Source of the DNA: Bisporella sp. PMI_857
Lineage: Eukaryota > Ascomycota > Leotiomycetes > Helotiales > Helotiaceae
Length of the DNA: 64,000 bases
Direction of reading: 5' to 3'
NCBI GenBank assembly: GCA_021307315.1
Contig: JAJSPD010000048.1
Location: forward strand, 300,800-364,799
How positions within the stretch are numbered: position 1 is the stretch's first letter; the number at the start of each line of letters is the position of its first letter. Below the pieces are notes generated by a model, which saw only the letters and a list, made by a program, of their open reading frames with translations, did not search any database and was not told where the DNA came from. Positions 45,995-58,600 of the stretch are shown in pieces. The translations under genes were made by a program, and so were the position numbers.

Positions 45995-47386
45995 TACTCA
46001 GAAAGTGCAGGAATTTGCTTCAAAACAGCTTTGCTTTGCTCCTACTTTACTATTCGATCATCTTACTGTTGAAAACATATAATCGAAGTAGTAGTCGGTG
46101 CGTTGGTAATATTGATTTAATTTCCTGCTTCTCTACCGTTGAATTTTCAACATTCAACAATCTAAATCACTCAAAAGAGATTATGAAAAGAATAAAGGAG
46201 GTTGTTGTACATTTATAAGAAAACCAACATATAATATAAGTGAATACAACTGCACTTCGCTTATTAAGACTTATTTTAATATTCCCTACTAAGCTCTATT
46301 TTACTATTTTGTATGGGGTTGCTATCTTTACCAGTTGATTAGAAGTGCACTAAAAAAGATATAACAACTGTTACGTGGTTGGGCCTTCTCAGAAAAGAGG
46401 TATTTCGTCTACGAAAGTACACGTCGTCAAAGATACTATAAAGCCGACGTTTGATTTCAGTGCAAAATTTGCGTCTATACCAGCTAAAGGATGATTATAG
46501 TCGAAGTGCGTTTTTCGTTCCCCGGCCTTTTAATGTTTATAATAAAGCTCAAGAACAGCCTCCATAGCACACTGTATAATTTGGCAGTGCTCGAGAGCCG
46601 CAAGAGCTGCTGGCTCCATATAAGCGTCTTTACGCCCAGAGTTTGCTCAGGCAACACTTCCGCCTTGTTAAAGTTACAGATGTGGACCTAATTGACCATG
46701 TGCCATCGCTTGAGATGACACGCGCCTATGCCTATGTCCTCCAGCCTCATACAGTAGATTTTAGTTCTCTAGTCAATATAATACGCGTTGAACTATACTA
46801 ACCATTCTATAATATATCTATCCGGATAAAAGGATTCATTTCAATATGCCATATTAATATCTATCGACTCCTTGCAAGCAACTAAATCTAGAAGTTTCTT
46901 GAGTACTGCTTTTTTTAGAATGTTGGTTTGCCACTAGGGTTTAATAACATTCGATAGAAACGTGAAAATTGGAACATTGCTAGTGATCACCGCATTGCCG
47001 ACCCTAATCTAATAGTAGATTGGCTTGGACGTAACGCTAATTAAACTATTGTAACAAGTATAGTCACTATGTATCTGTGGATTGATCGTTTTCTCCTTGG
47101 TTGGATAATATTCCCCTGGTTGAAACAGTCATATCAATCCATGCTGCTGTCTCACCTCCAAAGTCCATCGAACGATATTCATTTATTTGAAATTGCTACC
47201 CGTTCGTAACATTATCTCCTATATTTGAAGTTGAATCAAGATCGCGTATCCATACAGTGGCAATTTCCTCATTCTCAAGACGGTCAGAATAGTTGTGGTC
47301 GCCATAGCAGCCGTCAACATCATTCCAAATATTCTCGGATCGCATATCGCTGTCAAACGCATCACCAGGTACTATTTCAAATCGCT
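45995..47386. other. intergenic, A+T-rich, no gene seen
   Basis: Short frames only (46015-46218, 46491-46691) with no protein features. Confidence 0.5.
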
Positions 47387-50272
47387 CTAAAGCCGCAAAA
47401 TTGTCTGTCGATTCGTGAATCTAGTATGTGGGAATAACGTGGAATTTCTTTGATGACTTTCTAGCCATTCTGATGTAGTTGTCATCCCATAGTTGATGAA
47501 AGTTCCTTGTATAATTTTGGGTGACGATACACAATTCTCTTCTTTATCTGTCGAGTAATTTCTATCCTTGTGAAACTTGGCATGGTGGATATCTCGAAAC
47601 AGGATATTTCCCCCCTTCTCCTCATCTTCTTCTTTTCTCCTCTTCGACTTATTTCCTGCGCTCATCTTTTTTCTGTGCCAGTTTCACCTCTATCAGCCAT
47701 CTCATCGATATCACTCAATGCTTCGCTCCCGGTTATATCCTCTTCCTCCGAATCGCCATAGCATACGAGAGACTCAAGCGCTACCCAGAGGACACAGGAT
47801 TCAGTATATACCAATTCAAGATCGTAGTTACAGACTTTTAATGCCTGCACCCATTCTCGACCGGCTTCATATAATCTTGCCAGCTGTGAGAGATTGCAAT
47901 GAGCATACTTGCAGAGAGGTTTCTGAATATCAGAGATCGACTGAATTCCTCGAACCAAAAGCCCTTGCATCGTTTTTGACGTCCATTGGGGAGGCTGAAG
48001 TCGGATGCTTTCTAGGGTTTTGATCAGTTCAACCATGGTGGACTACTACCTCCACCATCTTCTGATAATAGGTTAAATAAGGACACTACAGTCTAAGCTG
48101 TAACGTACCAAGCTCAAACCATCCAAAACACTATGAAGAAAGGGGTCATTGTAAGGATTGCTTAGCCTAGTATCGCACAGCGTTAGGTCCGCTCCAGCAT
48201 CCAATAAGAGCCTATTACAGGTGATAAATTTATCAACCTCATCATCATCAAGTTGAAAAAGATTACAAATTGCGATAATCAGTAGTGGCTCCTTGCCAGA
48301 CACTATAAGTCATGTTGGTAATTAGCGACAAGTGCCCGCAAGTAGATGGCGAAGCTTAGCCAACATTACATCGAAACTATCAGTCCTTTCCAAACTCTCC
48401 TCATTAACACCTTTACTGATAAGGAATTCGCATATATGGGGATGACAACCGGCCGAGTCTGTGTTCAAACCATACTATAACAGAGTCAGCCACTATATTC
48501 GTCTCGATTTGAAAGTTTTACCCAGAGTAAGGATCGGTCTTGCGTACCACAGTCCGTTAGAGAAGCTAGCCTATCTTCTAGTATACCAATAAGCCTATCC
48601 AATCTCCTTCATTTACAAATCGAAAACCTCTTGAATTATCTGGGACAATTGCATGGAAGGAGAATACCGTTACAAAAGAAAAAGTCCCTGTTTCCTACTC
48701 TTTGACTAAAGAAAGCGCGAGTCTTTATATTCTTTTCTGTCGCCTTTCGGAGAAGCGTTATTGTCCCACCAAAAGTTTCTGTAACCTCCTCGTCTTCATT
48801 TAGAGGTTCTGTGGACAAGTAGTTCGGTGCCATGGATATTGTAGTTATAGTAAGAAATCTAACGGATATGTCGAAGACGCGATTTTGAGGTTCTAACCGA
48901 GGTCTTTTGGGAATACGATTCTTCTCCAATCTAGATTCAGCCAGCACCCCAATATATATAACGAAAGACAAGGAGAACCGACTGGAACTTCGAAGTTAGG
49001 CCCCTCGAGAGGATTCCAGCAGGCCTCGCATTTGTTTGAATGCCCGCCTTTGTTGAATACCAACCTTAACTTCCGCAGCTTCATCATTGTCGATAACACC
49101 TATCTTCCATTTTCGGATAATCTCGAATAGATTTGGTAGGTTGATCTCGTCTAGTAAGGCTTGTAGAATGGTAGCAAGATCCTCAGCGATCAATTGAGCT
49201 TCTGCTGAATAGATATTTAGGTCTCTTGCTGATTCGTTACCGAGAGCATACAGCCGATCTATATGATCTTTAAGTTAGTCACCTAGGATGTCCTCCCGAG
49301 TGGATCTCCCAGAAAAGAGCAGCTCGTGTAGCAATCCTCGAATTTCGCTATTCAAGAGTTGTGTATCATCACGATTCTCGATAAATTGACTTGTCATAGA
49401 ATTCTGCAAGGACTCTACTGTCACACGGAGCGGGTCCTGGATTGTAGCGGTAGTCTTCTCCAAGTTTATAAATCTTGCTATCACAGCCCTTGTATGTTGA
49501 TCTGAAATGCTCCAGGCCTGATTACAATATGTAGTGTGCTGTTTCCTAGCTTCGGTTGTGGATTTCTGAACATTCATATTGATCCGTGCTACTTGATCAT
49601 TTATATCCTCATTCGATGCTATACTGAGGGCAGTTTGTTCTGAACTCGGCTTACTTGGAAGAGCTATTATTTGCTCCTCTAAAATGGGTGGTCTCTTACT
49701 AGCTAGCTATGTTCATGTGTACATTCAGGATTAGTAGCTACTTGACAATTCCCTATTATCTCATCAAATTTATCTCCTTCTCGCTACGCATGTGTTTCGA
49801 TACCAATCCCTCTATTTCTCTAAAGTCACTATTCTTGATGTACACTGATAAGGCACCTGCCACCTTCTTGGGGCCATCGTTTTCTCTCTTTTCTGCCTTT
49901 CCACGGCCGAGCTTCTTTGCAAGAGGATCTAGATCGGTGATGCACATCCGAACAGTACTCTCAACATCGTTGAACAACCTCCATTTATGTGAGATGCAGT
50001 GTTGGTACGCGCTATGGGAGACTCTTGTAGTTGATGTTGTTCATTGGCAAGTTCGCGTATCTGGGTTAGGACATTGCTCAATGACTCTAGAGATTGTTAG
50101 GTTCTAGCATACACTTTTGAGGCCTTAAATAGCCCTGATATCGTATCGTAAACGTTCTCTATTTGTTAGCCATAATGGCAAAGGAAAGCTTCTATACTCA
50201 CGATTTTGGTTGACTGCAACTCAAGAGTTGCTACCGCGATAGCGCTAGCAGTAAGGCTGAGAGGCTCGGCCA
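47387..50272 (-). pseudogene. ankyrin-repeat STAND-type protein, broken
   Basis: Minus-strand remains of a fungal ankyrin protein with the N-terminal domain found in STAND/NLR-like proteins. Order: MAEPLSLTASAIAVATLELQ (start 50272) and a 5' intron; TISGLFKASKVY, stop, LESLSNVLTQIRELANE; a 73-aa frame (STVRMCITDLDPLAKKLGRG); EQIIALPSKPSSEQTALSIAS...; a 100-aa helical frame (49275-49577); LYALGNESARDLNIYSAEAQ; VTETFGGTITLLRKATEKNI, FFSQRVGNRDFFF; GDWIGLLVY; CHPHICEFLISKGVNEESL; RLLLDAGADLTLCDTRLSNP (ankyrin); then LYEAGREWVQALKVCNYDLELVYTESCVLW and an acidic, Lys-rich C-terminus. Many frameshifts and stops separate these, too many for introns. Intact relatives are proposed NLR-like receptors. 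Confidence 0.75.
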
Positions 50273-50740
50273 TTATTCTTATTTCACAGGAGGACTCAAA
50301 AAGGAAAATAAAGACACTTCTGTGACCAAAAAGCCACCACAAGACGAATATCTATATATTACTACTTCAGCGAGAATTGAAGCTTGAGATAGAGAAGCAA
50401 ACGCTCAATGTATCTAGGTTTACAGCATTGACCCCTTCACCCCTGCAACGCCTTACGGATGTACATGCATTAGAGCGAATCGTTGATCAGCACGTCAGGT
50501 CCATTTTCATGCATAAGCGAGTCACCTGTCACACCCAAAATAACCCACAAGCATCTGTGCATCTCGCCCGCCTAGGAAATCGAAATGTTGGACACTATTG
50601 GAGCCCAGAAATATATGTAATCCAGTCCGGCCGTGGGATAGAATCTGGATGATCGCTCTGAGTTGACGAGGAACAAGCATTTAAAATGAATCTATTTTTT
50701 TATGGAATAGGTACAATGTCTCGAGCTTTCAAGTACTGTT

Positions 50741-50812
50741 CCGGAAGCAGCCACATCCCAATCGGTCGACCCTTGGTCTTGTGTGTTCACTACTGCCTGG
50801 TGGCTGCTCCGG
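50741..50812. repeat. inverted repeat able to form a hairpin
   Basis: CCGGAAGCAGCCAC (50741-50754) pairs with GTGGCTGCTCCGG (50800-50812) with one bulged A; loop of 45 bases. About 120 bases upstream of the seven-TM gene. Could be a cruciform, a leader structure or a tiny element. Confidence 0.5.
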
Positions 50813-50934
50813 TGAAGCTCTAAGAAGCTCAGACGGTGGCGCTTTGGCCCAGGCTCGGTGCCGTGTTTGTGTGGCTAGATATAGAACCATAAATACGCGG
50901 GCGAGGCTCCAGACTTGCTAGAGGGCGAAGCAAA

Positions 50935-51849
50935 ATGATCACTTACAGGTTTACGGGCTTGGGAGCCGTGGAGAATCAATTCGAGTCCGCGACGAGGCGG
51001 TGGCACGACCCTTCCGTTGCGCGGTATGCCATCGACGGAATAGCGCTGGCCATACTTCTGGCCACTTTGTGGACGAGAAATGACTGGAAGCACCCAGCCG
51101 TGAGGCCAAAAGACAGCTTTGCCTGGCTTCTCTTCCTCCTCGCCCTGTAAGAATTCTGCTTTCCAAAGCTCCTCCTGACGGCCCTGCGCACGACTAACAT
51201 TCTCGACAGTGCCTTCGTTCTCCTCATCGTCAACCAGGCTCTCAGAGACAACCGGGCACTCACCGGCCTTGGCTCCCAGATCATCTCATCTGTCATAACA
51301 GGTGTGCGTGGCGTGGTGAGGGTCCTCCTCCTCCTCGTATTCTGCTATATTATCCCCCACGTCTTCGACGGAACGCTGGGTAGCCCAACCGTGACAAAGA
51401 TAGCAAAAGGCGCCATCACTGCATTTTACCTAGCCGTGGTCGCCCTCTGGTTCGCCGCCCTGGTCCTTACCTACGTCGCAACCTACGCGGATCTCGATGT
51501 GGCCGGGCACGCTCGCACGATATCAAAGGCGTACTATGCCCTGTATTTCGCCACCGCGATTTTGGTCTCCGGCTTCCTCGCGTTAACCATTCTGCTCCGC
51601 TGGATCAACCGCACCATCAGGGCCAGGATCTGGCTCGTATTTACCATCTTGATGTTCTGGACCTACAACGTCGCGAACATGGTCGGTGTCTTTGGGTTCT
51701 CCGTGATAGGAAGATATCGCTCAGGCGCCGGCATCGTTGCTTTCACGTTCTTTGACGCCATACCCCTTAGCCTAACTATGCTTGGTATCCTGATGTCCGT
51801 GGACGCTTCGCCACGAGATCATCTGTCGACCGAACCGGAGCAGCTATAA
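50935..51849 (+). CDS. seven-TM membrane protein, unknown family
   Basis: Exons 50935-51146 and 51210-51849; the 63-base GT-AG intron has a GACTAAC branch site; 283 aa. Seven hydrophobic segments: YAIDGIALAILLATLW, FAWLLFLLALAFVLLIVNQ, VVRVLLLLVFCYIIPHVF, TAFYLAVVALWFAALVLTYV, YYALYFATAILVSGFLALTI, RIWLVFTILMFWTYNVANM and AGIVAFTFFDAIPLSLTMLG. The spacing resembles fungal integral membrane proteins of unknown function and GPCR-like proteins, but no Pth11 CFEM domain, RTA1 signature or retinal Lys is obvious. The gene is clearly G+C-richer than its surroundings, so it may be under stronger selection or have a different history. Confidence 0.72.
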
Positions 51850-53225
51850 TCATGGAAAGTAGAGGCCCAGCTTCCAAAGCCGAAAGTCGTCATGTACCTG
51901 GAAATTGTAACATCGATGATTCTAGCCAAGTCGCTTCAGGGCCCTAAACTCCAAGGTTGCCGGAATCTGTGTCCTCATTGCCTGGAAAGTGAGTATATAA
52001 ATGCCACTCACACAGTCGCTTCGGAGTTTGAACTAGCGGAATGCCTGCAAACTTAGCAAAGATATTTCATTCTAAATAATGTATATCTGATCTTATTGTT
52101 CATTATGATTACCTTAAGAACACCAAGTGTGAATCGAACACCTCTAGTACTCTAGGTTTCTCTTTCTTAGCTAGGTCAAGTGCTCTATCCGCCATTATCC
52201 CTTAATTCTTCAAGATGCCACAGGCTCTGTGCTTAGTCCGGCCGCAGAGTGTAGGGCGGTGCGCCTGCCAGTGATGACGGGCTTCGCAGAGTCACAAGCT
52301 GTCCAGAGGATTAGGGTAATAGCAAGGCTAGTTCTCCGCCGATGCTTGCGGAGACAGCCGGATTCGACACCGTCATTTAACATGGGAGGACGGGCTTCAA
52401 AAGACAACGTAGGAAATGTAGCAGCAACCTTCGAAACAGAAGAGTTGTGCAACCTCAATTGTATTTAGCACTCCAGAAAGCTGAGCCGCATCAGGAGTCT
52501 ACATGCCCGTAAATTTCCATCACCATATAGCACTTTGAACTTATGACTCTGCTCTCGCGCCGAGTGATGAATATTGTCAAACGGATAGATTATACGTGAT
52601 CTTATCACAGAATAGGTTGTAGAATAGGGCATAAATATTTGATTGTAGAGCTCATAGAATCAAATAAAGGTTCAGACGCCAAGAGCTGACTGAGCCAAAT
52701 CTGGCCAACAGGCTTGGCTATATCACAAATATCGACATCAACGGCGCTCGGCCAACACTCATATAACCTTGTCCGGCCATGCATTTCATTTCTGGCTGCC
52801 CCCCCAGGCCAAAGACCTGGGTGACAAGGATCGAGGCCCGCTACCACGTAGACCATGTTAGGTAGGAAGGAAATGTGGGTTGCCTGAAGGAGGCTTTCCA
52901 AAAAATGGTGATAGTCACACAGACTCAGAAGGCCAGGTGCGTTTTTGATAAGCAGAAATCGGTAGGGAGTGAAATCACTGCCCTTAGCACTGGGGTGCTG
53001 TGGCTTGGGTAGAATTACGGGTATTGGAATAAAGTACACCAGAGACTTAAGGCTATAATCAACTCCGGTGTTAGTTAATTCGCAATGGCGTTGGATGCTA
53101 GTCTGAGCTTAAATGAGACGCCAGCAGTCTGGACGGTGAGTAGAATCACTGCCCATTCAGACTTTTAATAGTTTTTCTAGAAGGAATCAAATACCACGAC
53201 TAAGAAACAACATGCCATGAATAGC
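51850..53225. other. gene-poor stretch
   Basis: Contains a tRNA-like relic (52118-52195) and a 144-codon minus-strand open frame (52605-53039) with no family match that I can see (ATG absent from its start). Just downstream of the HET gene. Confidence 0.4.
52118..52195 (-). other. tRNA-like relic (possible SINE head)
   Basis: On the minus strand, TAGAGCACTTGACC (A-box/D-arm-like) is followed about 40 bases later by GGTGTTCGATTCAC (B-box/T-arm-like). The T stem pairs over only three bases and no acceptor stem forms, so it is not a working tRNA gene. Confidence 0.35.
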
Positions 53226-55603
53226 TCAGTGTATAGCAACGTCTCGTTCTTCCCCCATGTTTGTCATGTGTCCATCAACGCAAGCACCAACAATCTTGTA
53301 CTGACGATCAAAGTTCTTTTTAAATATCAGTAACTGCCCAGAGCCTTTGGTATCCACACAGCCGTAATCGCGCATTAGGCCGCTGAGGTCGTGGGCACCT
53401 TGTCTTAGAAGAGCTCTGCTCTGGGGCCATGAATGGATGTGATTTACCGACTGGTTGAGTTTTGCCCTCCTGCACTCTTTAGCATGGGTTAAGTGAGACC
53501 TAACGTCACCACGGAAAGCTACTAGGCTGAAGAGTCTGTCAACATCTCCAACCTGCACCAAACCCAATCCATCGCAGAGTACGATCCTGCCGGTAGTCTC
53601 TTCTAGGGTCGCGGAGGTACCTCCGAGCGAGCTTCCCGCTACTGCGGTGATTGCATCAAAGATCAAGGAAAATGGAGCAACTATTTCGCAGCCACAGTTG
53701 ACGTTGACTGTGCACATGATGTTTGCTGTACTTTCGTTCTGAAGCCGGGATTCACAGCCGGTTATCGCTCCCATCTCGTAGTTCACGGATCTGTTGTGAA
53801 CCTTAAAGAAACGAGAGTCTGGGGTTTCCCAATCGGTACCACTTACGCATCTGTCAACCCAGTCCGTGGTCTTTGCACTGGGGTCGCTGACTCTCCATTC
53901 TGGCCGAAGCTTTCCGAGCAGTCTTTTCCGGTACGCGACAACATCATTAGCAGGATCCATGATGCTTCCCAATATTGTCGCACATTGCACCAGTACCCGA
54001 CCTGTCTCGTCTCCGACTACTCTTTTCGGTAGCTCGTTTTTAGGTGGAATTTGCTCTGTTGTGCGATAGAAGCCACGTTCCGTTTCCTTCCCGCAATTAC
54101 AGCCGTGGAAAATGAACCCGAATCTGTTCGCATCAACTCGGCGGAGCTGGATTGTCATGTATTCTTGGGGAAATCCTGCAATACCAGTAACCGCTCTGGC
54201 CGTTGCCTGGCCGTTTTTGGCCAATTTCCCAAGCTTCACTACTCCAGAAAAGCAGTCTGTCGTCATCAAAGTTCGGCCATGATTCGCAACCATCGGTATC
54301 CAATCCCATTCCCCCCTGTCACTGCTGCTTGCTGCGAGTTTGGTCCATGCAAACTTTGTTACCGTTGATAATTTTTTAAAAAATGCGAACGAAATCCTTT
54401 CCATATTGTCTCCCATTAACTCAGTGGCTGCCTCTGTGGGTGTAAATAGGCCACTGAAGACACCCAAGAGTCCCCGGAAGAGGTCACCCCTCTCTTTGCT
54501 CTTTCGTGCAGTGATGCAAATGGCCGAGAAAATATTGCTTACTCCCTTGTGATTTTCATGCCACCAGGAGGGGCCACCGACCAAGATGTCGTTCTTCGCA
54601 CAGTCGATCCCTCTGACTTGAATCTGAAGGAAACTCAAAGCCCAATAATCATCGTTCACGATCTTCAGAATTGCTTGGACCGATGTAGGTGTTTCCTTTC
54701 TAGACTTTTCTATCCATTCGCGTAGCTTGTAGGCCTTATCTTTACAGTCTGTCGCTAGGTCCATCCAGTTTTGGAGCTGTCCTATGCAAGATATGCCCTC
54801 GTTATTGATGCCAAACATGGTAATATTCTTTCCAAGGAGCATCTCCTGGAATGTCTAAAGCAAGATTTATATCTGTCGTTCTGTGTGAAGTAATATGGTA
54901 CTGCCAACTCTTCGTTAGTGGTTTTTCGGTGTGAATACTTGAAGTTTGCTAAAACTTAAGCTCACCTTACCCAAACTCGCGTGAAATACGTATTTCTAAA
55001 GATTGACTTGACCTGGCCGACGCATGTCGAGTAGCAGTTGAGCACTCCCATGTCGATTGCGGCTGCTCTTGCTATAGACGAATCTACAGGAAAAGCCCAT
55101 TCCCGGGTCGCCCACTCCGACAGGTCCTGTACTATCCTGGTGGTAAGCCTGGACTCCGAGGTCACTGCCGTTCCCTCCATATGAGATAGGACATGGTCGA
55201 TGAACTTCAAGTTCTTCACAATGTCCTGCGGAAGCCATAGTTCGTCCATGTCCATCAAGATGTAGCACTTCCGTGCGTCCTTGTAGTAGTTGTACATATT
55301 CAGAAGCTCAACAGCTTTCTCCTGCTCATCCTCTTGATGGAGACAGACACAGTCGACCCATAGATAATGGATGTTGTCATGGATCATCAGCCTCATGATA
55401 TCTTCAATTTTCCTTGGGGGTATTCTCAAGTTCCAACTCACGCCTGATATTCCACAATTATAAGGCGGCACTAACTCGCCCCACGTGTACGAGATTATGT
55501 CAAACTCCACATCCGGTTCAAGGTCGCGCGTGTTGACGACTTTGAAGGCCCCTTCATAGCAGCAGAGGAGCCTTGGTGGAAGGCGCGGAAGGTCAGATGT
55601 CAT
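53226..55603 (-). CDS. HET-domain protein (heterokaryon incompatibility), intact
   Basis: Exons 55603-54971 and 54854-53226; the 116-base intron (donor GTAAGG, acceptor CTTTAG) joins FTRVW to TFQEMLLGKNITMFG, exactly the conserved HET junction; 753 aa. The ATG at 55603 precedes TSDLPRLPPRLLCCYEG. HET core: FDIISYTWGEL, then YLWVDCVCLHQEDEQEKAVELLNMYNYYKDARKCYILMDMDE, and W-x-RVWTFQE near residue 210. HET proteins trigger cell death on fusion with non-self partners, through a domain of the TIR-like superfamily. The 500-residue C-terminal part is unrecognised; it includes a GxG-rich stretch and a NCGC motif (VNVNCGCEIVAPFSLIFDAI). No lesion seen, unlike the other two HET copies. Confidence 0.88.
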
Positions 55604-58600
55604 GGCCACTAGCCGTGCGGTGTGTTAGGTGAAGCGACTCGAAAATGGACTATGATACTACTAATACCGGATGTGGGGTTAACTGCGATGGAGCTTGTGG
55701 TCAGAAATCGTATCCAAGGGTTTACTATCGTACGCGAAAAATGTCTTTGTAGGGTTATTGCGATATATTCGTCACGGAGGGAATATGCTAGGCAGATCTG
55801 GAGGTTGGCAGCCGCAGGATTCGAACATACCCCGCGAATGACAGCCTGATTCACCTGTGGGATACATCTCAGTTGGAGAAGTCTCTTGGACTTCGCCCCC
55901 ACACTGTAACGTCTACTCCTGCCTGACGACACGGCGTAATTTGACATTAAACCCGGTCTGATTGGGGCCGATGTAGGGGTAATTGCACGCTCCTCACCAA
56001 GCCAGTCTAGTGCTGGCGCAAAGCCTTCCCATCATGCTCAAGAAAACAGCGTATCACCAACAAATCGAATTTTCAATGATGACGTACATCCGGAAGGTTT
56101 TGCCGGGGCGAAATCGTCTACAAAAATGTAACCTATCGGCTAAACTCAGAAGGAACAAAGCATCTCATAGAGAGCATATCTCAGATAACATATCTTAGAT
56201 CCGAAATTCTGGATCGATGTTGTTGAAAATGAGTAAGGCGGGTTATAACACTCGCTTTCGGAAGCCTCTTTTATGCCAAAAGGCTTGCGGTAATCATCAA
56301 CGGACCTACCCCGCCTTTCCCATGCATAAGTCAATCTTATCGTTGTGTCAGTTCACCCATGCCTTCTAATCATCGCCTAGAACGGTCTAAGTGCCACCCT
56401 TTTTATACAGTAAATTATATAGGAACATTAATTTAGCATCTCAGATCTAAGTTATATAATGTGAATTGTTGAGAGTTTCTATGTGATATATATATCTCAG
56501 GCGAAAGCTCTCTGGGCTAACACAGAAGGAAAAGTAACGGATCAGTTTCTCGGCGCATACTTAAAATTCCGATAAAGCATGGGCACCGCCAAAACATTAA
56601 TACTGGAGCTTATTGAATATTCTCTACCTGCTTTGCGGTATTCTACAAGATCTGGAATATTCGCCAAAACTTTTTACATTTGCTTAGAACTAAGCATTAC
56701 TAAATGAAATAGAATTTAAAGATACTTTTAACATAGTAATACTTAACACAGCCGATCGACTATACAGCCGTCGGAACAAGCGATGAAGCGGCAAATTTTA
56801 GTACAGCTTTTTTTAACATACAACAATTTTAAACAAAACATTGCCGATTTTTACAATTCAATAATTTATTTACTTCCGGAAGTCACGTTAATACTACAGC
56901 AAACGTTCGACAATTATCAGGCTTTTTGTAAAGTTTTTGCTCGCAAAACAGAAAAAAAAGTCTGTAATAAAAAACAAAAAGAAAACTATTACTAAACCCA
57001 TAAATGCAAAAGTCCTATTTCCTATTTAGTTTTAGCGTAGCGTGATGTGCCTCAGGAGCAAAGCAACGAGGTCGGACTCAGCCGTAACGAGATTCTCAAA
57101 AGTCCCATACCTTGTTTTGACTGTAGTGTAAGACACTGCTCTCTATTGATTAAGCACCGTTAAAGCAACAATACAGCAAAGGCTGATAAATATTGCAAAG
57201 ATTACTTTTCTGAGCTTGTGACCAGTGTTTCGTGGTACTTTTGCGTTTCTATCAAATGTCCCATTACTATTCTTGGAAACTGGGACTTTTGACCTGCTAG
57301 GGGATATGCCCAGACAGCTAGTAATGTACGACATCTGCTGGATAAGTCAAATCAGATCAGACAAGCCGTACCGCAAGACATAGTGCTCATCCGCTTATGG
57401 AGATAAGGACTTTTGGCGATGTCTGGTATGTCAGTTTCGTGTACGAGATGTCTGGGCACAGAAGAGAGATATTGCCAGAGTCGATATTTAAGTCATTTGC
57501 CAACACGAAAGTTCGCCACGATCTGCAACGCCGTAGCTTGGTCGTTTAATGATGGATTTAGGAGATAGTGGGTTGCCTCTGAATTCTGATTGGCATGCAG
57601 ATTTTCCAGGTAGGTGTTAAGAACTGTCGTTTCAATGATAAGTACTGGTCGTCGCCTCAGCCTCTGGACGCTCAGAATCATTCTTCTTGAAATATTTGAT
57701 GCCACACATATCGTATACCTATTGTCCATAAAACTTTCTGCTAAGTCAAGTCATTATGCCCCGAAGAAACAACTTCATCAACATTACCAAAGACTCTGTC
57801 AACGAGTATGCGATAGAAGCCTCACTGTCTCGTCGTTCCCGTATGTGTGACTAACTTTCCAACATTAGCTCGAAGTATGTTACGTCGAGACGAATATTGA
57901 GCTCTATTCCCAACGACGACGCGCCAACTCAGTATCGAATTGAGCGGTTCGTGTCTAACAGCGCCCCCGCCGCACTCTCCTCAACCGCCTATGCCTCCAA
58001 GATATTATCCATGCCGCGAAGAAACGGACGAACACTACCCTGCAGTCTTTCGATGATACGTTCGACAAAGCGGCGGGGATATCCTTCAGCTAAGAAACGA
58101 ATGGTACAGAGCAGGTTACGGTGTGCTGTAAACACAAGCTTTACTGGTAATAGCGGACTTTAGGCTTGGCTGCGCTATTAGCATTGGCTTTTCTTGACTT
58201 ATGTAGAGAGCTTAGCATACCAGGATGTGTCATTTTGATAGGTCTATAGTTGTAGCCAAATCGGAAACCTTGCGTGTGGCCTGGGAAGTTCTCCTATCTC
58301 TACCGAGATCTTGATAGACTTGCCCTTGCTGGATGCCCACGAATCCGGAGCCAGTGAGGATCATCATGCTCCCACCATCTTTGAAATGCGGTATCGCTCA
58401 GGGCCAATGAACATGAGCGCTCGAGCAACCTGCTTTTGTTTCCTACAATCCGTCTTCTATCAAAACGGGGATACGAGGCTTGCAGATCCCGTAGACATTG
58501 CTTATAAATGGTTATCCGGCCTATATAGGCATGAAATCGAATCACAAATGGCAACCTACCTTGGTTTCTCTGGCCGAAAGCGATTGGTCTTTGATAGACA

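Noticed and set aside
53084..53330. Small plus-strand two-exon gene (MALDASLSLNETPAVWT, strong GTGAGT donor) antisense to the HET 3' end
   Set aside because: Very short product of no known family; overlaps a well-supported coding exon on the other strand.
55640..55870. B-box-like GTTCGAATCC on the minus strand, possible tRNA
   Set aside because: No acceptor or T stem could be paired and no matching A-box at the right distance.
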